DNA of 64,000 nt, from contig CALNVZ010003432.1 in assembly GCA_940671915.1 (NCBI GenBank), positions 4,520,658-4,584,657 on the forward strand. Reading direction: 5' to 3'. The translations under genes were made by a program, and so were the position numbers. Source of the DNA: Paracentrotus lividus. Taxonomy: Eukaryota; Echinodermata; Echinoidea; Camarodonta; Echinidae. This document shows positions 1 to 64,000 of this stretch, piece after piece (within the stretch, counting starts at the first letter, position 1; each line of letters begins with the position of its first letter). The notes under the pieces were generated by a model that saw nothing but the letters and a program-made list of their open reading frames with translations, ran no database searches and had not been told where the DNA came from.

Positions 1-189
1 ATAGCGCCCTCTTCCTCTTAAGTTTACAACTAGAATTGATATGGATGATGAGCAATTAAATAAACCATTCCCATCCTCGCTTGTCATTACAGGGTTACTC
101 CATGCGAAAAGTAATGTAATAATTGTAACAGAAAGAAAAACCAAGGGCTTGGCATAAAATCAATAGTAATAATATATTATAAAGCATTT

Positions 190-437
190 AAAGTTAGGGG
201 AGATGTCATCCGGGGAGTTGTCCTTGGTGGGACCTATCCTCCGGGGGAGATGTCTTCCGGGGGAGTTGTCCTCCAGGGGAGTTGTCCCTGGGGGAAGCTG
301 TCCTCCGAGGGACTCGTCCTTGGGGGGACCTGTCCTCCGGGGGAGATGTCCTGCGGGGGACCTGTCCTCCGGGGGAGCTGTCCTCCGGGGGAGCTGTCCT
401 CCGGGGGAGTTGTCCTCCGGGGGAGATGTCCTAGAAC
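190..437. repeat. 16-bp GC-rich minisatellite
   Basis: Tandem copies of TGTCCTCCGGGGGAGC with small variants, most regular from 330 to 430. Because 16 is not a multiple of 3, the array is open in several frames on both strands; the Pro/Gly-rich ORFs are artefacts. It ends at TGTCCTAGAACCAT, a boundary also seen at 52477-52490 and, in variant form, at 11847. Confidence 0.9.
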
Positions 438-1049
438 CATTTTTTAAATTTGGTAGCCATTTCAAAAGTGTATAGTTCTTTTTGGGACGCACTGTACACA
501 AGCTTAGGGCAGAGAAAAACTACAAGACCCACAGGAAATAAGATTTCTTTATGCCAATGTTGCCAAAACGCCCCAAGAAGGATTTAGTTTTGTATTCTTT
601 GATTACAAAGATTATGATAAAACTTTGTTTCCCTAAAATACCAAATAATAATCATGGGTGGGGTTGGCTTTACTGCCATTATAAGAGAATTCTTCACACA
701 TTTATTATTATTTTGCTGGATAATCACGACCTCTGATTGTGGCACACATCATCCATGGAGATATCATTCCAAGGTTGCCGATTGCCTGTATTCGTTAGAA
801 ATAGGTCTACCGTACAGGAGAATAACAAGCTTTGAATTCAATGACCATAATAGAATCAAATCAAATCAATGAAATCAAATCAATCTATTGAAACAAAAAC
901 AAAATCCGCATTTAAGTTCGAATTATCATCAATACAAAAGAATACAAAGAAAATTCAACAGTAAATGTGTATAGGCATATACATAAAATTAACAGAACAG
1001 TTATCATATTAATACATCATTCAATATGAAAACTGTCAGAAATACATGT

Positions 1050-1216
1050 AGTGGCGGATGCAGGATTTCAGGATAGGGGGAGGGGGTGCCAGGCCCGAAA
1101 GGGTAGAGCGTTACCAAAATGTTATGATTTTAACATGTATGGTCAATGAGTGGTTTTTAAATCATGGGGGGGGGGGAGGGTCCGCGTCTCCTTCGCCCCT
1201 GCCTGGATCCACCACT
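1050..1216. mobile_element. MITE-like element with AGTGGCGGATGCAGG termini
   Basis: The left end AGTGGCGGATGCAGGATTT pairs with the right end GCCTGGATCCACCACT. The interior has poly-G tracts and no ORF. Sequences resembling one end (GGATCCAGGATTT and variants) recur at 2447, 4682 and 5713, which suggests a small dispersed family. Confidence 0.6.
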
Positions 1217-2156
1217 GATTACTGAATACATGTATAAGAAATATGTATAGGCCCTATAGATCCACAACTAATCCGTTTTTCTTTTATAGAAATGACAAGT
1301 TTTGAGAAAGAAAAGGTTTTGTTATGATGCTCAGAGCCCCCAACTCTGCTGTCCCTGGGTTGGGTAGGTTTTGGGTTTATTTGGGGTTTTTAATTTCTGG
1401 TAGGGCAGAACAGAAAGCTGTCATAGGACAGCTTCCTGGCCAGAACTCCTATGCCTCCGCGGGAGGGTGCACGTGCATATTTGCACCCCCAGCCTACGCT
1501 GCTGCCAATCCGCCTACTACATTTATTTACACTGGATCTTCAAAATCTATAATCTCCTGTTTCAAATATTTTTGATAGTGATTTTGATTTTAAAACCACT
1601 CCCCCTACCGATTTAAACTTCCACCCCCCCCCCTCCCTTTTCCGGCTGTCTCAGTACGTACTAGTTCCGCTCCAACGAACACTCCATCCCGACGCATGAT
1701 GCACTCTCCTCGCATATATGCGATTGCGCAGAGCTAGAGCTAGCTCGAGCTAGCTAGCTATATATACATGACAACGCTAGATGCCGACTGGGAAAAGATG
1801 ATTTCCACTATACGGAGTGGGATAAACATATTGCTGAAATGGTAGCAGTCTCTGGCACTATTACAATTTTCATACCATACCGTTAATCCATGTCAAATAA
1901 CCTGCACATAACAGAGTCAGTGAATCAGTTTTCTTCACATTTACCTACAATTACCAGTATCACATTTTATTCGCTCTCTTATCTGACTGATGAGCGCTGA
2001 GTCGACACTGCATGTGGCAGAGTCATAGGGGGACCATTAATCCACACACGGTATCGTACGAGAAGCGATGCGGGGAAACATAGTCTGACTATGATTATGA
2101 AGGATGTAGCTGCACCATCATCATTTACGCCTCGATAATAAACGGCAGCCTCTGGA

Positions 2157-58851
<56,695 letters not shown>

Positions 58852-59097
58852 TGGCTGCAAAACGGCAACGGCAAGCCTGTGATTGGTCACTCAAGGAACA
58901 TTGTAGTCTGCTGTTGGCCAATCATATTAGACTTGTATTGAATGTGCAATTTTAATCTGATTTCAGTGATGATTGAATTTCTTGACTGCTACAAAATGTA
59001 CATGTTAGGAAAGCATGTATACATTTGGTATATACATGATGGGAAACAGGTTTTAGTTTTAGCTCTCTTCAAGTGTAAGGTTATGAGGATTAATTTC

Positions 59098-59192
59098 TTA
59101 ACCCATTGAGGACTGAGCCCGAAAACACTGTGGCTGAGATCTATAGGAGATGTGTGTTATAGCCAAATCTGCTCGTTTACAACAGGTTGATA
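59098..59192. mobile_element. Third copy of the 85-bp TTAA MITE
   Basis: TTAACCCATTGAGGACTGAG at the left and CTGCTCGTTTACAACAGGTT at the right, with TGTGTGTTATAGCCAAATC inside, as in the copies at 50811 and 56544. Confidence 0.75.
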
Positions 59193-59526
59193 ACGAGAGG
59201 ATGCCCACATTTCAACATAGTTTTTAACCCCGGATCTTCAAGTTACATGTTCAGGACCACTGAGCCTTCATGCATTCTCATGCTTAGAATCAACCAATTA
59301 CTTGTATTAGGGATCCATCGATGGCATTTGCGTTTGTTCTTTTTATATTGGGAGTAGACTGTACTGTGGTACACACCAGAGTATTCTCAGGTGCAATATT
59401 ACACTATCCTTGGGAAAGAGCCTTTCCTAAAAGTTATTCCTTGAGACATTCTGTGATATTAGAATTCTTCAATCATTGACTCGAATGAAATTATACAATG
59501 GAGGTTTTGATCATCATCACCATATA

Positions 59527-60555
59527 AATAAAGAACAAAAAAAGTATTATGGAAAGTGGTATCAGTGCAGAATTATGTAACCATAGAAATGAAGACAACA
59601 ACTGATATCAAGTCGACCATAAATACGATATGCCCCCTTTTTTTCTGCCCCTGATATTTGCCAGATGTTGCTGGTTGCCAAAGTGCATTTAGGGACATGA
59701 ATAATTGAATGGATTTTCGAGAGTACATGATGTTGTTGTACATGTAGAATGTTCATCTCTTATTCAATAATGACGTTGAATATCTGCCATTCATCACAAT
59801 ACACACTTGTACTTGTTTATCTATGTATCTGTCAAGATCTTAAACACTACTTGAAAATGCTTGTTGATTAGAGAAATATTGTAACTGCAACATTGATAAT
59901 CCAAAGTAACATTTGTTCCTACAAGATATGAAATAGACTGGAAGAGGTTCATCGCGGCTACTTAAGGCGTCAGCAGCGCGGTCTTAGTTCATAGTTTGAC
60001 AAAGGCCAGCAGTTTATAGCGACCGAAACGTCACTACTTTCCGTTCTACGTTTGCACATCGTGAGACAACTGGTCAACTTTCTTCAATAAGATATGAAAT
60101 GTTTTGAAGAATGTTAGAAATACAATGAAAATTTTTAGTAATCTTTTAGTGCCTTCTTTCTAGTCCACTATGTATTTACCTTTTTAAAATATGATCAAAT
60201 AGTTATGTGTATTGTGAAGAATATATATAAGAAAGTGATCAATAGTATTTCTGTGCGTGTACATATAGGTAGAATATTTTTCTATTTTAGGTGCGTATTC
60301 CCTATTTAAAAAAATCTACAGGAAATTAAAATGTGCTATATTTGTCATTGTGCTCAAACTGAAGATCAAAATGTGCTCATTTAGTATTGAAAAAAACTCT
60401 TGCCTATAAGACAATGTTGTGTTTTATCTGCATTACACTGTTTTCCTTGAATCATGGAATTTTTAATTGATGAAATATATATTATGTTACTATAAGACTT
60501 TTAGACGAGATCAACTCTTATGCGTTGGACATCAGTTATTATTCTGAAGAATAAA
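59527..60555 (+). promoter_or_regulatory. Candidate polyadenylation signals of the ANKRD55-like transcript
   Basis: AATAAA hexamers in the sense orientation occur at 59527-59532 and 60550-60555; further ones lie near 60700, 61272 and 62931. The first is about 675 nt after the stop codon. The sequence alone cannot say which is used. Confidence 0.35.
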
Positions 60556-60784
60556 ATTTATTATGAAAAATGCAATGTAAACTTAATTGTATTCTGTATC
60601 AATGCAGGACAATTTTTGTCCCTGTAAGTGCAGTAACCACATGAGAATTACTTATTCATGTATAATATACATTTATTAACAAATATGTGCACAGAAATAA
60701 AAATCATATACTGTAAGCATATAAATTAGTTGTAATATCAGTACATTAATTCCATGTGATGAATTGAGTAAATGAATTAATTTC

Positions 60785-61180
60785 AACTCATTTTGAGGGT
60801 AGGTTGTTTTTGTTCAAGATTCCAATAATGACATATTGTGAAATCTTCGAATGATTACTGCAAAAGCTGCAAATATGTAGTGAATATATATGTTTTTAAA
60901 TGCTCAAATTTAAAATGTGTGCTCATTATTTTGAATTTTTAAAGTCATGTTTCCTAAAACGATCAAATCTAAAAAGTGCATTAATTGCAACCATTTTTGA
61001 GGGTAGGTAATTTTTGTTCAAGATTCCAATAATGATATATTGTGAAATCTTAAAATGGTTAGTGATAAAGCTGCAAATTTGTAGTAAATATATATGTTTT
61101 AAAACAATCTAATTTAAAATGTGTGCTCATTAGGTCGTGTGTCCTAAAACGATCAACTCTGAAAAGTGCATTAATTGCTG
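60785..61180. repeat. Two-copy tandem duplication, period about 200 bp
   Basis: GAGGGTAGGTTGTTTTTGTT recurs as GAGGGTAGGTAATTTTTGTT, with CAAGATTCCAATAATGA, ATTGTGAAATCTT and TAAAATGTGTGCTCATTA in both copies. It lies downstream of the first poly-A candidates. Confidence 0.85.
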
Positions 61181-61399
61181 CCAGTGTGTTTTTAAATGTA
61201 TAAACAACTCATATAAGTAGTGTGCAATATTTTTTAGGATGAATTTACTCATTTTATGTATTCCTGCCAGTAAAATAAATTGCCATTCCTGACTCTTTCT
61301 TCGTATAGAGTCTTTTTATGAATACATTGTGAGCCTTATGAACTATCATGATATGTGTTTTCATCAGATCTTAGTTGCAAAATGGTCCTCTTTTCCCAT

Positions 61400-61660
61400 G
61401 AATCAGGCCGATCAGAAGATAATATTGGTCTTATTCTACGAATTAGCCCGCTATTTAAAAAAAAAATTTTCAGCTCACATCATTTTTGATGTATTTGCAA
61501 GAAATTGGATATTCAATGACTTGGCCCGATTGGAGAATATCAGGCTTATAGTTATAATCAGTCTTACTATTCTGTGCGAAAAGTCAGTCGACATCATCTT
61601 GGACTTATTTGCAAGAAACAATATATTCAATGAATTATTAGAGAATATCAAACAGGATTA
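61400..61660. repeat. Tandem duplication, period about 120 bp
   Basis: CATCATTTTTGATGTATTTG then CAAGAAATTGGATATTCAATGA is repeated as CATCATCTTGGACTTATTTG then CAAGAAACAATATATTCAATGA. The open frame over it (61329-61673) repeats a DxFARNxIFN pattern, but no family was recognised. Confidence 0.75.
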
Positions 61661-61690
61661 CCCTCTGAATTAGCTTGCTATTCTAGTGCG

Positions 61691-61970
61691 TTAAAGATGG
61701 TATCTCACTCTGCGACGTCTCGTGAGTTGCGGGAAAATAGACAGGGGGGCATTTCATCAAATGACTTGTCGGAGGTTTTATCCGACAAACTGTTATAAGC
61801 TATTGAAATGCTTGCATCTGATTGGCTGAGAGCAAATTTATTGGATAAAATGTCTGACAAGTCCTTTGATGAAATGCCCCCCTGGTTTATATATCAATTT
61901 TTTTTCATCCCGGAGACGTCTTAGAAACATCTCCGCAGACAGAAAACATTATCAAAGACATCTCAGTGTG
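61691..61970. mobile_element. Truncated GACGTCTC-type MITE containing a second MITE
   Basis: TTAA (61691-61694) then AGATGGTATCTCACTCTGCG matches the left end of 15660-15936. It is interrupted by the element at 61742-61884 and resumes with CGGAGACGTCTTAGAAACAT. The right TTAA end is not found. Confidence 0.65.
61742..61884. mobile_element. 143-bp MITE with CAGGGGGGCATTTCATCAAA ends
   Basis: Left CAGGGGGGCATTTCATCAAA and right complement CAGGGGGGCATTTCATCAAA are essentially identical; inner GACTTGTCGGAGGTTTTATCC and its complement pair, giving a full hairpin. Same family as 16697-16840. Confidence 0.88.
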
Positions 61971-64000
61971 TGCAATTCGTGAAGCGTTCCTTTGATCCAT
62001 ATGTAGCGGGCTATTCTGCAACATTGGTCTGATGAAACACCACCTACTGGATTAGTTGTTTACATGCGTGTCTATGGTAACATTGTCTTTCAAAGACTTT
62101 AAACTGTTTTTTAATGTTATATACATTGATGTATGTAAGTCGTTTTACAGCATTTTTTACAAGTCAATTGTTTACTATTGTGTTCCTGTTTAAGGCTCAG
62201 TAGAACTCGTTAATTATTGAAAGCCTTCTTCTCCTTCGATGGATTTTCTGGAAACCTACACTTGTATTTTTCTTTAAATTTTTCTGCATTAAAAAAAAAG
62301 AATTAAATTCTTCCCCTTTATACTTTTTCTTTGAATTATATTGTTAAAACTATACCCTAAATAATGTATAACATAATGTAACACCTAAATAGGAAAACTT
62401 AGAGTAACCCCATATCTTAAATCAAAGTCAAGAGCAACTTTTACCAGAACAAATTAATGTCTGTTTACCTTTCAAATCCTATACCACATTTAAACTTTTT
62501 AATTAGAAGTGCATCAATTAAATTTTCTTACACACACACACAAAAAAAAAAATCATAGAGTAATTTAGAATAAACTATCGTGATTGTTTCCCTTTGAATC
62601 AACTAGATATGTTGGATTGCAATAATTGATCAGAATGTTACTTAAATCAATCATGTTTTGTATGTCAATTGTTAATGAATGTTATCTTTCTTTGAGTACA
62701 TATTTTAATGTGAAATTACTAATTTCCTAACATTTTGGAGGTGTGCTAATAGTCATAGTTTACCTGAGATTATTTGTATGAAAATTTCATTTTCTATAAA
62801 GCAATTAATGCTGTTTTAAATCTCTCAATGTATCAATATATTCTGAAAATTATTGAAATTGAATTATTTTCACCTATATTTGTAAATGAACATACAAATG
62901 ATTGTTTATTTTCTGCACTGTATAGAATATTGAATAAATTTTGATGCAAGAACAGATAGTCGACTATGACTCTTTAGTTTTGTGTCTTAAGTTTGATTTA
63001 AGAAAATTCATTAAAAGCATAGTTAAACAAACAATATTTTCTTAATAAATAGAAGATGTATCAGATATTATGTCAACGCGAAACTTCTAAAGCACTGTTG
63101 ACTAGCATTAAATATTAATTTTCAGTTTTGTTATGTAACCCAACTTCCCTTAAGGTTCGATTTACATGTAGGTAAATCAAAAAGTTATTGAAATATTATG
63201 CACCGAATTAAATTCTTATCAATCCTGTCATTATAAAATATTTTTGGACAAATCTAAGCTATTTGTTCCTAAGGTGGTGATTTTGATCCTGCTTGTTACC
63301 GACGAATAAATTACCATAGGTTAATTATGACGTGAGTCCGGACACTCAATTTTAATCAGCCTTTTGAAAGGGTTTAAAGAAATGTCTTTGTCGATTTTTA
63401 GCACAAAATGTTAGAAAATATTGTGGAGAACAAATATTGATGATGAAGAGAATTATTCAGCATATATTTTTGGCTTGATCCTTAGACGAGTAACCAGGCT
63501 TCATTTTTGTTATGGATCAGGATTTCATCCTGAGATTTGTAAAAAATTAAAATTAAAAAAAGAAGAAAGAAAAAAAGGCCTGTTTTTGTCTCTGTTGTCC
63601 CTTGAGCTACTCGCTCAAAATAGCCTGGATTTGACCTATAGTAGGAATTGACAGAAAGGGATGAAGTAAAAAAAGAAAATATATGCTATAACATAATCAT
63701 AATTTTACCAACCTCTATTATTGAACACTGGTAGTTACGGGAGGCTGCAACTTGGTTTGCAGGGTCTTCGCTTAGTGCACTGTCACGTACTAGTTGAGTT
63801 TTAATCTATAGTCTCCCCCTCGATATGGTATAACCTTTTGGCGCCACACCTGTAATTATCATCTCATTGAGACTTTGTGTTAATTTTGAGGTTTGATAAA
63901 TTTATATAAGATCAGCCTTAAATTCACTCGGTGATTGGTCATGTGGAACGGATAGACAAATTATTCCTCCTTTCTAATTTAGCCAAGAAACTAGCTGTTT

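Larger units (their letters stand above)
1..2156. other. 5' flank of the ANKRD55-like gene
   Basis: No coding gene recognised. It contains a 16-bp minisatellite (about 190-437), a small inverted-repeat element (1050-1216) and poly-C/poly-G tracts. A relatively CpG-rich segment (about 1640-2150) includes palindromic AGCTAGCTCGAGCTAGCTAG around 1738 and TATATATA at 1758. The last segment is the best place for the promoter, but no core promoter can be fixed. Bases 1-10 (ATAGCGCCCT) resemble the inner repeat of the foldback element at 40642. Confidence 0.5.
58852..64000. other. 3' UTR and downstream flank
   Basis: No second gene recognised. Contains poly-A signal candidates, a TTAA MITE (59098-59192), a GCCGAAACGTC-type segment (59985-60080), tandem duplications (60785-61180 and 61400-61660) and nested MITEs (61691-61970). 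62000-64000 is AT-rich with nothing supported, including an ORF at 63421-63651. Confidence 0.65.

Noticed and set aside
160..501. Pro/Gly-rich ORFs on both strands
   Set aside because: They are the translation of a 16-bp minisatellite, open in several frames by composition.
61329..61673. 114-codon ORF with an internal repeat
   Set aside because: The repetition is a DNA-level tandem duplication; no homology or splice support.

Overview
This is a 64 kb stretch of AT-rich, intron-heavy animal nuclear DNA dominated by one protein-coding gene on the + strand: an ANKRD55-like ankyrin-repeat gene. I can follow it through 14 coding exons from the start codon at 2157 to the stop at 58849-58851. All splice phases agree, and the joined frame predicts about 738 residues, with nine ankyrin repeats followed by a low-complexity basic tail. 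The dense load of short foldback DNA transposons, the frequent TACATGTA/ACATGTACATGT words, the poly-G tracts and the CR1/L2- and Jockey-like retrotransposons fit a marine invertebrate deuterostome, most likely an echinoderm of sea-urchin type. The species assignment is inference.

Layout. 1-2156: upstream flank with a 16-bp minisatellite, a small inverted-repeat element and an unresolved promoter. 2157-10961: exons 1-2 and intron 1, with several foldback elements. 10962-25424: exons 3-4, tandem duplications, more TTAA-flanked foldback elements, and a decayed minus-strand CR1/L2-like LINE (about 22150-24690). 25425-38059: intron 4 and exon 5, with a roughly 1 kb DNA transposon, a ten-unit 185-bp satellite, a 2.07 kb non-autonomous transposon containing a tRNA-like palindrome, and two decayed copies of the start of exon 5. 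38060-51389: intron 5 and exon 6, with a 200-bp satellite, a 5'-truncated LINE with a 10-bp target duplication (41801-44000), a 1 kb TA-flanked foldback element, a transposon carrying a 39-bp minisatellite, four extra partial copies of exon 6 and a captured histone H4 fragment. 51390-58851: exons 7-14, short introns, and repeated copies of exons 8 and 10. 58852-64000: 3' UTR and downstream repeats; no second gene was recognised.

Main point of interest. At least five exons of this single gene (4, 5, 6, 8 and 10) have partial tandem copies, each made of an exon edge plus adjoining intron. Some copies are decayed, some still carry an open frame and splice site, and one pair (exons 8/9) seems to have been kept as coding sequence. 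Two introns also hold long satellites with units of about 185-200 bp. The locus therefore looks unusually prone to short tandem duplication. The exon 6 copies also give empty-site evidence for the insertion and target duplications of two separate MITE families. I saw no gene cluster or non-ankyrin system that I could call a new pathway.
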